Shown here: positions 21,721-30,733 of the stretch, in pieces
How positions within the stretch are numbered: the stretch's first letter is position 1
Layout of the letters: every line of letters starts with the position of its first letter
Source of the DNA: Haliclona indistincta
Taxonomy: Eukaryota; Porifera; Demospongiae; Haplosclerida; Chalinidae
Reading direction: 5' to 3'
Assembly: GCA_964017065.1 (NCBI GenBank)
Contig: OZ024788.1
Location: 10,538,457 to 10,602,456 of the forward strand
Length of the DNA stretch: 64,000 nt
The notes under the pieces: model-generated
What the model saw: only the letters and a program-made list of their open reading frames with translations
Databases searched by the model: none
What the model was told of the DNA's origin: nothing
Position numbers and translations under genes: made by a program

Positions 21721-21751
21721 CGTCGTACAGTCTCTGGTCGACTTAAACAAT

Positions 21752-21802
21752 AGTACAGCCTAGTTGGGCGTGGTCGGGCCACGCCCAACTAAGTACAGCC
21801 TA
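21752..21802. promoter_or_regulatory. palindromic CACGCCC element flanked by direct repeats, upstream of RING/TRAF gene
   Basis: tagttgggcgtgg and ccacgcccaacta form perfect 13-base arms around tcggg. The unit agtacagccta is repeated directly on both sides (21752 and 21792). It lies about 40 bases upstream of the gene's ATG, where GC-box-like sequence also precedes the related genes. It could be both a small insertion and a promoter element. Confidence 0.6.
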
Positions 21803-21934
21803 CCACAACATGCAGAAGCGAGTGTATTTTTACATGTACTCGAGTCACGAGTTACTCACGTGGTCGAGAGGTCATTAAATAATAAAATGTACACTAGATA
21901 TTAGTTGTCATCCAAATATTAATAGCTCCGGTCC

Positions 21935-22014
21935 AGAACTTAACTAGTCTAGCTTGCTAGACCCTCAACGAGAGAGCGTTGAGGGTCTAGCAAGCTAGAC
22001 TAGAACTTAACTAG
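21935..22014. mobile_element. palindromic insertion with 13-base target-site duplication
   Basis: Perfect 27-base arms at 21944-21970 and 21977-22003 (beginning ctagtctagcttgctagacc) surround agagag. The 13-base sequence agaacttaactag occurs at both ends (21935-21947 and 22002-22014). The architecture is that of a foldback or MITE-like insertion too small to encode anything. Confidence 0.8.
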
Positions 22015-22113
22015 AATACGGCAGGACCTGCGCATGACGTCATGATCATGTGACATCGACGTTTTTCAGGAAGTCAGCCATGTTCGAGGGCAGGTAGCCA
22101 ATCCAACGTTGTC

Positions 22114-22365
22114 ATGGTCCTCACCTGCTGTGTTGTAGCCTCGTCCCCAGGCTCCTGTGTTGCAGGCTGCTACAACTGCGGCAAACGTAACAAAGTTTCT
22201 TTTTATCTTATACCTGCTGTTAGAAACCATCAAGGTTCAAGGACTGCTACCGACGACGCTTGGAATGGGTGGCAAGAATCAACAGAAAGAATTGGACTCC
22301 AAAGCCCCCATCACAGGCCCGGCGGAAGCAAATTTTCATTGGACCGGCAGCTCATTAATATTCAT
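22114..22365 (+). pseudogene. THAP-type zinc finger remnant
   Basis: One frame reads MVLTCCVVASSPGSCVAGCY, then KVSFYLIPAVRNHQGS. A shifted frame continues RRRLEWVARINRKNWTPKPP and ends IFIGPAAH. The order C...C / SFY-IP / R-RLEW-ARINR-NW-P matches the THAP DNA-binding domain (C2CH, AVPTIF-like end). The second Cys/His pair is lost and the frame is broken. THAP domains are found in P-element-type transposases and host factors derived from them. Downstream at about 22677-22740, LLEDDTNPDCVPSLKMG resembles the segment that follows THAP domains in such proteins. Confidence 0.65.
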
Positions 22366-23807
22366 ATTTATTGCGTACAACTCCGCCCCTTTGCAATTTG
22401 TTCGATGTTTTGGTCGCGTGTGACGAGAGTCTCTGTCTACGAAACAAGTTTATACTGACTCGTAGAGCGACAATGACCACATTTTAGCTCGTGGCAACGT
22501 AAGGAAAGTGATTTTGTATAATCGTGGCCCAAAATTATTGGTCCGGCACGTGCCGGGTCTGCCCTGTTGGGTGCGCCGGGCCTGCATCATAGCTAGAGTT
22601 TGCTCAGATCAAATTCTTACTGGTATAAAAAGGGCTCACAGTATTGTATACTTATTATCACATGTAAAATAAATACAGGTAAACCAGCTTTACTAGAGGA
22701 CGATACAAACCCTGATTGTGTACCCAGCTTAAAGATGGGGTAAGAAATACATGTACCTGTTTGTGTCAGTGCAGATCCAGTCAGTAGGTATGCTCGTGCA
22801 CAAGCTCGCCACAATAAGCAACTAAGAATTGAGTATGCAGAGGAAACAGCTGTTGCCATAGAACCCATAGCAAGTGCACTACCAGGTAGATGTTGGTATA
22901 TCCAAATCAGCACAAAGTCTTTTGTCAGGTCCTCAGTGTGAAGACGGAATGGAAGAGGATTTGCTGCAACCCACGACAAGTGAACCAATAGGTTGGGTAT
23001 TGGATTATAATATTATCTTTATTGGTTTTGATTTAACCAGCTGACCCTGAGAGCACTCATCCACAGTATTCTCCCTGGTCAGTAACAGTACAGACAATTT
23101 AAAGAATTTTGACATTACATATTGTTTTGTTACTACAGGTGAGCAGACAGAGGTTACACGTGTGATGAGTATATGCAAGAATGGCTCTAGCTGAAGTGAA
23201 GATGCTTCCTTTCACCAGAGGGAAAAAGTAACTGGAGAAGATTGATGTTGATTGGAGTCTTGAAGTCCGGATTGTACGCATTCATGTTGAACATGTCGTC
23301 GGGGTAATCAAGCAGAAGTACACTATTTTACAAGGAACAATTCCTATCACTACCCTAGATAAGATTGTTATAGAGTTTGTTGTGCATTGGTTAATCTGTG
23401 TCCATCAGTAGTTTCTCAAGATAAGTAAATCTTTACAAAACAGTCAATCTACAAACATTAAAATGTACTGTACAAGATTGCATTCATAGATCTTTACTTT
23501 TCTTCTTTCTTGGTCGAGATAGCTTGCAACAGGATGGACAGTACCATTGGCCTTTCGGTGGGCTACAAATTCTACCATGAGTCGCGCACTGAATCTCTAT
23601 ACACCTAGCTGTGTATTGTCACATGCACTCTATCATAGTTCCGAATCTTGGCTGACTACAATAACACCACACTGCTATAGTCTTCAGTATACTTGGTGCA
23701 GTAAAAGAGGCATTTACAACGCCACTACAGCCTATACCACTGGTTTGCCCTCTATAACGGCCCTCCAACATGGCGGTGTAGCAACGTTAACCCATTGTCG
23801 TCAAGGA
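22366..23807. other. possible remainder of THAP-type pseudogene; otherwise no gene seen
   Basis: At 22677-22740 and 22770-22945 the plus strand has short protein-like runs (CVPSLKMG; RYARAQARHNKQLRIEYAEE) that may be later exons or segments of the dead THAP-type gene. At 23745-23770 'cctctataacggccctcc' resembles a short dispersed repeat also seen near 20830. Nothing else is recognised. Confidence 0.35.
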
Positions 23808-23838
23808 AGTACGTCATGGTTACGCACCATGACGTACT
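23808..23838. repeat. perfect inverted repeat at duplication breakpoint
   Basis: agtacgtcatggt and accatgacgtact form 13-base arms around tacgc. The right arm ends within a few bases of the point where similarity to 17303 onward begins, so the palindrome sits at the left edge of the right-hand duplicated block. Confidence 0.8.
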
Positions 23839-24217
23839 GACTCCAAATCACAGAATGATGCATATTTTCCGGCTTTGTGAATGCTAAGTTTATATGAATA
23901 CAGCAAAATCAAGGATAAATATTATAGATAGCTGCTAGTGAAACACATGATCAGTGCAGTGACCGAGATTATACTTGTAAGTAGTTGCATCACTGTTTCT
24001 TTTGTAGTAAAAAAGGCAAGTCACTGATTTTAGCTGATTTTCAGTTTTCATCTGAAGCAGTAGTTTACCATACCACGGCTTGAGTAAAAATTTTTTTAAC
24101 ATGAACTGCAATAATATGCATTGAGTACCATGTAGGCAAAGATAAAATAAAATTTATGTAGGACCGTTCAGTTTTTTGAAAATAGTAGGAGTTTAGCAGG
24201 ATCCATTGGCCTCTGCA

Positions 24218-25978
24218 ATGGCTAAAGTTAGAGTGTCTGTCTTGAGGTTGAAGGGCTTTGTTTTTGTGGATCTGGAGTCTGTGAGAAATGCAGCATTACC
24301 AGAGGTGTGGCTCGTCACATTGGAAGAATATCACCACGCCCATTCCGAGCACATGGAAGATGGTGCTGATCGGTCGATACCTCAATCCCCTTCTCGGCTT
24401 GGTGACGAGCGACTAATAAGCATAGGTGCTGGATCTGGCGGTATCCCTGGTACAGCTTCACGAACGGTCCCGTTACAGTCTATATCGGATCATGGAATGA
24501 GCCAAGGAGTTACAGCACCCCACGACAAGTCCAACAACTACTCTGATCCAGCGTTGGATGATGCTCTACACGAACTTCTCGGAGATGGTACGTGCAGTGG
24601 GGAAGATAATCATGTACTTGATGAATCTACAAGGCCTTGTGCTTTTGACCTGTGGCACTACTTTTTCCCACCTCTTCTTTCTCAGCCGGAACTCCCTTCG
24701 AGTCAGACTACAGGTCAAGAAGCACTCCGATCCACACAGTCACACTACCCTAATGTAGGTAGGCAGCCTGCATTGACTGATTCTGATCAACCAGTAGAGC
24801 TCGATTGTGTTTTTGATCTATTTAACTTGTTCCCTCTCGATCAAAACACTGAACCAGGACCAAGTACAACCCCAGGGACAGATAACATTAGCTACACTTC
24901 AGAACAGCCTAGTGCTAGTCCCAACTCTATCTTACCACATCACCCGTCAAGCTCAGAACTCTCTTATACTGATCCAAATACGCTCCACAGTAATAACAGC
25001 AGCAGAGATGAACCATCTTCATTTATTGACAATCTGTCACTTTTTCCTTTCCCATTGACATTTTCAAATTTTAGCGCTGACAACATGCCCCAATCACATG
25101 AGCTTGCTCAGTCTGGCTCACCGCAGTGCCCCCCACCTACCTCACAATCCCAACACGCTGGTCCAGCTTTGTCTGTGAATAACTCTACGAATCTTTCTTC
25201 AATGATCAGCACTCCTTCAGTTCTAGGTTATACAAACCCGAATGAAAATGCATCCTCTAACTTAGACTGTTTCTTCGATTTATTCCATTTTCCCTTTCTC
25301 CCTGATGCCAGCAGCATAGCACCACCACAAGATGAGTCTCAATCATCTCTCATGGAGCAAGAGACTGAAGTGCGACAGCTTTCGTCATCAACTGCAATAC
25401 CTTCCCAATTGTCTCTCATGGAGCCAGAGACTGAAATGCAACAGCTTTCGTCATCAAATGCATTACCTTCCAATTTCTCACATGACAATATGACCACGCA
25501 GAAAGAAAGGAGCAGTCCTTCTCAACGACATGAGCATTCATCTTCCAGTCAAAATGTGGATTTTAGCCGAGACTGTATTCCTCCTAGTTCTACAGGTACT
25601 CATGCAAGGAGCATAGAAACTGTTGCATCAGTATGTAGTGAGATTTCTTGTCAATCAGACACAGGCGTAAGATTTTCGTCTCAAAACAAAAAACAGAAAT
25701 TGGATGACACTGTTGCTGTATCGCAGCGACAGAGAGAGCTCAACAATGTCTCTGCTTTACGATACCGAAAAAAGAAGAAACAAAAGGCAGACGGACTGGA
25801 CTTGAGGTTGGAACAGCTTGGAGCTGAGAACACTAGACTCAAGAAGCAAGTGACTGCCCTCACAAATGAGATAGACAAAATGAATCGTTTGATACAACTA
25901 AAATCTCAAAACCGACAAAAAGTTTGCACATTTTATCATCTTTCAACTTGCATTTCTGATCATCGATTACATTCATGA
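24218..25978 (+). CDS. bZIP transcription factor (ATF4/5-like), intact copy
   Basis: One open frame of 586 residues runs from the ATG at 24218. The ATG at 24353 (MEDGADRS) is an alternative start, and it is the first one in a region whose frame both duplicates preserve. Residues ~500-560 form a bZIP: basic region ELNNVSALRYRKKKKQK, where Asn-x3-Ala-x-Arg-Tyr-Arg matches the ATF4-type signature, followed by a zipper (LDLRLEQLGAENTRLKKQVT). The first 450 residues are low-complexity Ser/Pro/Thr/Asn-rich. They carry repeated acidic-hydrophobic patches (DCVFDLFNLFPLD, LDCFFDLFHFPFLP, IDNLSLFPFPLTF), which look like transactivation motifs. It should act in the nucleus as a dimer; ATF4-type factors serve stress and amino-acid responses in animals. 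No intron is evident. The EF-hand gene starts 185 bases downstream on the same strand. Confidence 0.85.
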   Translation: MAKVRVSVLRLKGFVFVDLESVRNAALPEVWLVTLEEYHHAHSEHMEDGADRSIPQSPSRLGDERLISIGAGSGGIPGTASRTVPLQSISDHGMSQGVTAPHDKSNNYSDPALDDALHELLGDGTCSGEDNHVLDESTRPCAFDLWHYFFPPLLSQPELPSSQTTGQEALRSTQSHYPNVGRQPALTDSDQPVELDCVFDLFNLFPLDQNTEPGPSTTPGTDNISYTSEQPSASPNSILPHHPSSSELSYTDPNTLHSNNSSRDEPSSFIDNLSLFPFPLTFSNFSADNMPQSHELAQSGSPQCPPPTSQSQHAGPALSVNNSTNLSSMISTPSVLGYTNPNENASSNLDCFFDLFHFPFLPDASSIAPPQDESQSSLMEQETEVRQLSSSTAIPSQLSLMEPETEMQQLSSSNALPSNFSHDNMTTQKERSSPSQRHEHSSSSQNVDFSRDCIPPSSTGTHARSIETVASVCSEISCQSDTGVRFSSQNKKQKLDDTVAVSQRQRELNNVSALRYRKKKKQKADGLDLRLEQLGAENTRLKKQVTALTNEIDKMNRLIQLKSQNRQKVCTFYHLSTCISDHRLHS

Positions 25979-26163
25979 AAATTTTATTATAATTATAAGG
26001 TCAAAGTTTATACTATGTGAAAAGCACAAGCAAGCAGCCACACCCTTGCACAGTTGAAGACCACACCCACCAAAATTATTAACCCATTGTGTACTGTCTG
26101 GTGAAGAAAAAGATTCTACTGCACATGTAGTAGAGAAAAAGTCTTGTAGGTTTACTAATCGAC

Positions 26164-26730
26164 ATGGCTGCAGAACCAGTCGTAGTGACTACCGATCCGT
26201 CGAACCTCTGGTGTCGCAAGATGAGGACGATGTTCAGAAGCACTGTCGGAACGAAGGGCTACGTCACAGAAGAGGAATGCGTGCAGAAAGCTCTCGATGC
26301 TTTGAAAGCTTATCCTGGTCTCGACCCTGAATACCTCAAGCAACAAGCTCGCCAGGCATGGATCAATGACCTCAACTGTGGGATGAAACCGCCTCGAGGA
26401 TATCGCCTGACAGAAGCACAGTACGTCCAGAACATGTGGGTGATGGTGAACCAACCAGGATTCGAAGAACGGACTAAAAAAGAGACTGCCAAAGTGATAC
26501 AGCAGTTAGATAAAGACAAGAAAGGTTACATCAACAGAGAGGAATTCCTGCTGATGACAAAGAAAATTGTCGATCAGAAAGATCTGGATCGGATGTACGA
26601 TGTCTTGGACACAACTAAGAGCGGGAGAATCACTAAAGAGGACATTGAGAGAATGTACTTGTTCTTCTTTACTAATACTGACGCTGTAGACCATCCTTTC
26701 AACTTACTAAGAGGACCATTGGTTGATTAG
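26164..26730 (+). CDS. EF-hand calcium-binding protein, copy 2
   Basis: This single-exon gene encodes 188 residues starting MAAEPVVVTTDPSN. It is the close paralogue of 16118-16684, with the same length and ends (FNLLRGPLVD). EF loop one is DKDKKGYINREE, fully canonical. Loop two, DTTKSGRITKED, keeps an acidic residue at position 12, unlike copy 1, so this copy may bind a second calcium ion better. It lies 185 bases after the bZIP gene inside the duplicated block. No signal peptide or membrane segment is visible. A role as cytosolic calcium buffer or sensor of the sarcoplasmic CBP / calexcitin type is inferred from the fold. Confidence 0.92.
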   Translation: MAAEPVVVTTDPSNLWCRKMRTMFRSTVGTKGYVTEEECVQKALDALKAYPGLDPEYLKQQARQAWINDLNCGMKPPRGYRLTEAQYVQNMWVMVNQPGFEERTKKETAKVIQQLDKDKKGYINREEFLLMTKKIVDQKDLDRMYDVLDTTKSGRITKEDIERMYLFFFTNTDAVDHPFNLLRGPLVD

Positions 26731-27200
26731 AAAATCATAGCTTTCATTTCGTTTAGCAACTGTACGTGGTTGGGTCAGGAGTTACAGAAACCTATTCGGT
26801 TTTTCATGGGCTTCCCGCTACTTTTCAGTTTAGGGTTTCTATTTGGTCTCCAGGTTTCTCAGTAAGCTACTGGGAATTATCATAATCATTGCAATTATAT
26901 AGTTAGGTTTCTGAACCAGCTTGAGTTACATGTACATGCTCCTAGTTGCTTGTGTCTTCCACAACGTTTCATACACATGTCTTTAAATTTGGTCCTAGAT
27001 GTAACGTCTGTAGCCAGCTAGCTGTCTAGAGCCCAGATCCGATTACTTGCGGTAGATGTTTAAATGCATTTTTGGTGTAGGCAGGGTTCGTAAATATTTG
27101 TGGGCATGCTGAGTTTGTGCAAAAAATTCAGTTCCAAGTAAACATGATGATCATAATTATGTCAGTCTTGTACCCATCAATTTGTAGTAACTAGGCACCA
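26731..27200. other. intergenic, no gene seen
   Basis: AT-rich sequence with no coding signal or repeat recognised before the interspersed repeat that starts near 27205. Confidence 0.6.
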
Positions 27201-27204
27201 AAGG

Positions 27205-27974
27205 TGCTGATGCCTCGTGGAATTCCATTGTACACAGCAGGACTAGCTACAGTAAACTCCACCTATTATACAAGCTATAGCACAATTCCTGTACAGTAAC
27301 TATCCACCATTCCACAAACACAGCAACTGCAGATGCATGTATACAGGATTTCTGTACAGCAAACATACACAGCAACAAACTGCAGCTGTTATACCTTGCT
27401 GTACAGCAATCACAATGCAGTATAATAGTTATGCAATGCAATTCCTGTATCATGATGATGAAATTAAAGCTGAAGAGCGCTGCAACAAGCTGCAATACAG
27501 CACTGTTTGCAGAATAAGCTAGTGGGTTGCAACTATGCAATCAGAAGCCTAGCAGTGCTAACCACATGGAATTCAGTTGGGCGTGCCTATAATCAACGCA
27601 GCACGTGAGCGCTGGTTGCTAGCTTGCTGGAGCTGTCGCTGCTTAGCGATAGCACGATTGATTTCTCAGCACTCACTGTACTACCTTGAGTAAAGAATTG
27701 TCTTACAAGCTGTGAAGAAGACTATAGTAGACAGCTTTATCTTCAGCGAAGTCCCACAATGCTGAACGAGTCCAGCAATGCCATTCAAGGTAACGAAGCT
27801 TTGGAACCAAAAGTCTATCAATTCAATTCCGAGGCAACACCGAGTTGAACATGTATTGCAAGTATCAGCGCTTAGTTTTCCGCCGACGCGGAGTTCTGCC
27901 TGCGGACAGAATGACAGAATGACAAACCGACGAACTACTGTATGCCTCGTGGCTCCGCCCACCGAGGCATAATA
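27205..27974. mobile_element. interspersed MITE-like repeat with hairpin end (inverted copy in collagen intron)
   Basis: The right end is a hairpin, atgcctcg...cgaggcat around tggctccgcccac (27946-27974). The preceding 'gacagaatgacagaatgac' and the internal 'acagcaactgcagatgcatg' and 'tttctgtacagcaaac' recur in reverse orientation at about 41015-41760, inside the collagen gene. There is no coding potential. It is about 750 bases long and probably non-autonomous. Confidence 0.65.
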
Positions 27975-28123
27975 ATCATCCCACTCATAATTCTCTTTAT
28001 ACTCAACATTCTCAAATTCTTCTTGAACAGTTTGACGTTCTCACAATAATATACAGTTACACATTGAATTCCCATACCAAGCAGCGAGTGCATGATACAC
28101 AATTACACATGTTCATGATTGAT

Positions 28124-29941
28124 TCAGGCCATGAGTAGTGTCAGTGCTACTAAACCAAGCAGCATCAGTAGAGTGGTAGTGCTGGTAACCATACTGCCCA
28201 TGGCTCCGTTGGGAGTAGTTGCTCCTGGGAAATGAAGAGGTTGAAAATGTCCTTGCATGATCAATACAACTGAAGCTGTGTATAACTGTACATGCATTGT
28301 CAGTACATGACTGTAGCTAGCTTCAAAAAGGAGTCAGAATGGTTTTTGCTTTGCAATTATTTTAGTCGATCCGGTTTTTGTACAGGTTTAGAATTCCCTC
28401 TTACAGTGCCTATAAAGCATGGTAGATGTGTTCACTGACTAAGTATGCGCATGCTTAGTCACTGACGCATGCTTAGTCACTAAGCAAACGCATTCTTATT
28501 CACTGACTAAGCATGTGTTCTACTCAGGCTTAGTCAGTGAGTAATTAAACTGCAGTGCACTACTATACCCTATAAAGTAAAATTCAAATTGGACAAACAA
28601 CAGTACCTGTGGTATTAGCAATCTGTGGTTGGTTACTAGCACTCTGTTGACTACACAATTTGTCATTCACGCAGTGTTGATATCCTGTTTCACACTCGGC
28701 ACACGATGATCCACTAGTATATGGTCTGTTACCAATGAAGTTTCCTCTATAAAGATCACAATCATACAATCATTGTTAGTTGTTCAAGAACACGTGCTTA
28801 CCCTGGTCCGTAGTTGCAAACAAGAAATATTGCATTGTCGAAACTGGCATACTGCAGGTTAGCACATTCGTATATACCACACCCAACCTCTGCACTATCA
28901 GCCCACACGATCTGCAGGAGTAAATAAACTCTGCAATCAAAGCATGCAATAGTGGAAGTTTGGCACAGGATAATAAAATGACCACACATCAGTAGATGAA
29001 GAACAAAACTATACAGCCAAATGATAGTGTATGACCATAATATGCCTGTTATTAAAGGAAACATACACAATGTGTTCTAATCTTGTGTATACAGCTATTA
29101 TATAACGTAGAGTATGAGTATGTATAGAAAACTGCACCACTTTGAACAGCTATGCTGTTAGCTATATGATGTTTCTTTCTTGCCGGATCGATCGATAAAC
29201 CATTATAACAGAGTAGGTTCAAATACTGCAGTAGCCTAATACTGCAGACAATCATTATCTTATTCTGTGCAATGTTCCTAAACTAATATTATTGTTCTCT
29301 TTGCTCTGTGACATATCCCTACTTATTCTGCTAGTGCTACCATGGATAACTCCTAAAATAATTGCTCTTTGTCTGATAGTAATAGTACTACCATGGACAA
29401 CACCTAGTAAGCACATGCAACTGAGAGAGGTCACTCAGAATATAGCATGACTCTCTAATTTACACTGAATACGACCATGTGTTGACCTGTGTGTAGTGCC
29501 CGCACACTCCTCGACAAGAGTTGCTGTTGAATGAATAATCATTCTTCTCATCAGCCCAGCCCTGGAAAAGGCGTTCATAGCTATACCCCGATCCTGCTGC
29601 AATGTTCTCGCCGACATAGTTGAAGGATCGTGCTTGCTGACTGCGATCCTGATTGTGCCGAAATACACACCTTTCAGCGTACTGCTGGGCAACTCTCGCT
29701 AACTCTTCATTCCAAACCTGCAGCAAGAAGGACATTTTTCATTATGCGGACACGGACGGTTCGTCCGTGTGAATCACAAACTTACCATGATTTTCATGTC
29801 AGATGCTGATGGATTGACAGTAGAGCGTTCCTGATTGTGCAGTGCCAGTAGCTGCTGTTTCTCTGATGGTGACAGCGATGTCTGGGCGCTAGAAGCCGCC
29901 ACGAGCGCTAATGCAGCAAGTAGAAGGAATAGACGAGCCAT
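28124..29941 (-). CDS. secreted CAP (SCP/PR-1) domain protein with GPI-anchor-like tail
   Basis: Five exons keep frame: 29941-29786, 29717-29487, 28911-28802, 28746-28607, 28224-28124 (245 residues). It starts with a signal peptide, MARLFLLLAALALVAASSAQ. The CAP domain follows (~27-195): HNQERS, ELARVAQQYAERCVFRHNQ and NYVGENIAAG. The CAP1 motif GHYTQIVWADS spans a splice junction, and CAP2 is CNYGPGGNFIGNRP. The metal-site His/Glu/His set is visible (HNQ, GEN, GHYT). A Cys-rich stretch (CAECETGYQHC, KLC) follows. The last exon ends in a hydrophobic tail (TTTLLMLLGLVALTLLMA) with nothing after it, which is typical of a GPI-attachment signal. CAP proteins act outside the cell in defence, adhesion or signalling. 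It is divergent from the PLA2-like gene across 255 bases that hold a GC-box-type motif. Confidence 0.9.
28436..28546. promoter_or_regulatory. cluster of TGACTAAGC half-sites
   Basis: Within ~110 bases of the CAP gene's last intron, tgactaag or its complement cttagtca occurs at least five times. Two face each other in the near-perfect palindrome tgactaagtatgcgcatgct followed by tagtca. The word resembles AP-1/Maf-type bZIP sites. It could be an intronic enhancer or simply a decayed short repeat. Confidence 0.4.
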
Positions 29942-30081
29942 CGCGATCGAGGTATAGCGATAGTTAGCTGGTACTGAGAGAGAGAGTTAGATTGGTGAAT
30001 ACGGTACAAACGTACCGTGACTGACTTGCTGTCATGCTTTAACGTGGCCGTGGAGAGAAATTCCGGATTCCATTCGCATGC

Positions 30082-30120
30082 ATTCTGCATACGAGCCCCG
30101 CCTTTTGTTGGGTGGAGTTA
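30082..30120. promoter_or_regulatory. GC-box-type promoter motif 1
   Basis: attctgcatacgagccccgc, then cttttgttgggtggagtta. Nearly the same ~38 bases recur at 30692-30730, and a looser version lies at 31985-32014. It sits between the divergent CAP and PLA2-like genes, 76 bases before the PLA2 start. Confidence 0.6.
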
Positions 30121-30195
30121 AGTTAGCAATAATTTGCAAGCCATGAATTTAATTGATATAAGCCTCAATAATTATAAGCAGGAAAGTCTACCATC

Positions 30196-30645
30196 ATGTT
30201 TCGATTTCAGAGAGGCTCAATCATCATTACTGCTGCTTTTATATTCCTACTATCTATACCCTTCGTGTACACTTGTCCAGAGTTTAAGTGTCGGCAAGGA
30301 TACATGAGGAGTCCAAGCGGTCATAGACCAGCTGTAAATGGGTGTGGACCAGAGGCACACCCACGGTTCACAGAAGCCTTGAGCAAGTCGTTCACCGGTT
30401 TCGTTGATATGTGTAACAATCACGATATCTGCTATGGAACGTGTGGAAAACCGAAGGCACTCTGTGACAATGAATTCTGGAAAGAAATGATGGACTACTG
30501 CCAATCCTGGCGAAAACATTCTATTGATTTTTTTCGTCAATGCAACTCGTTGGCGAATACTTATGCAACAGCGGTTAAAGCTCTCGGCTGTTCAGCTTAC
30601 ACAGACGCTCAAAACCAAGCATGCTATTGTGTGAGAAGCAACTAA
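30196..30645 (+). CDS. secreted phospholipase A2-like protein (group XII / conodipine type), copy 1
   Basis: This single exon encodes 149 residues with an N-terminal signal peptide (IIITAAFIFLLSIPFVYT). The mature part contains NGCGPE (calcium-loop-like) and the active-site signature CNNHDICYGTCG, with the His-Asp pair expected of secreted PLA2. Cys-rich sequence follows, ending SAYTDAQNQACYCVRS. Secreted PLA2 enzymes hydrolyse the sn-2 acyl bond of phospholipids using calcium; the short length and the CxxHDICYGTC form match the group XII / conodipine branch. The role here (digestion, defence or lipid signalling) is not shown by the sequence. A close paralogue lies at 32126 on the far side of the RCC1 gene. 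Confidence 0.85.
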   Translation: MFRFQRGSIIITAAFIFLLSIPFVYTCPEFKCRQGYMRSPSGHRPAVNGCGPEAHPRFTEALSKSFTGFVDMCNNHDICYGTCGKPKALCDNEFWKEMMDYCQSWRKHSIDFFRQCNSLANTYATAVKALGCSAYTDAQNQACYCVRSN

Positions 30646-30691
30646 ATAATACTTCAGAACAAACATGATTATGACAAGTAAAAAATTAATT

Positions 30692-30730
30692 ATTCTGCCT
30701 ACGAGCCCCGCCCTTTAATGGGTGGAGTTA
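30692..30730. promoter_or_regulatory. GC-box-type promoter motif 2
   Basis: attctgcctacgagccccgc, then cctttaatgggtggagtta. The motif ends three bases before the RCC1 start codon at 30734. If transcription starts in or just after it, the 5' UTR would be almost absent. Confidence 0.6.
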
Positions 30731-30733
30731 GCG

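Larger units (their letters stand above)
23839..26730 (+). repeat. segmental duplication, right copy (pairs with 17303-19590)
   Basis: This is the intact partner of the left block. It contains a complete bZIP gene and a complete EF-hand gene in the same order and orientation. It has about 70 extra bases at 24068-24145 relative to the left copy. Confidence 0.9.

Noticed and set aside
29052..29255. 67-codon minus-strand frame within the CAP gene
   Set aside because: It lies in an intron between two phase-matched CAP exons, and joining the CAP1 motif GHYTQ|IVW requires its removal.
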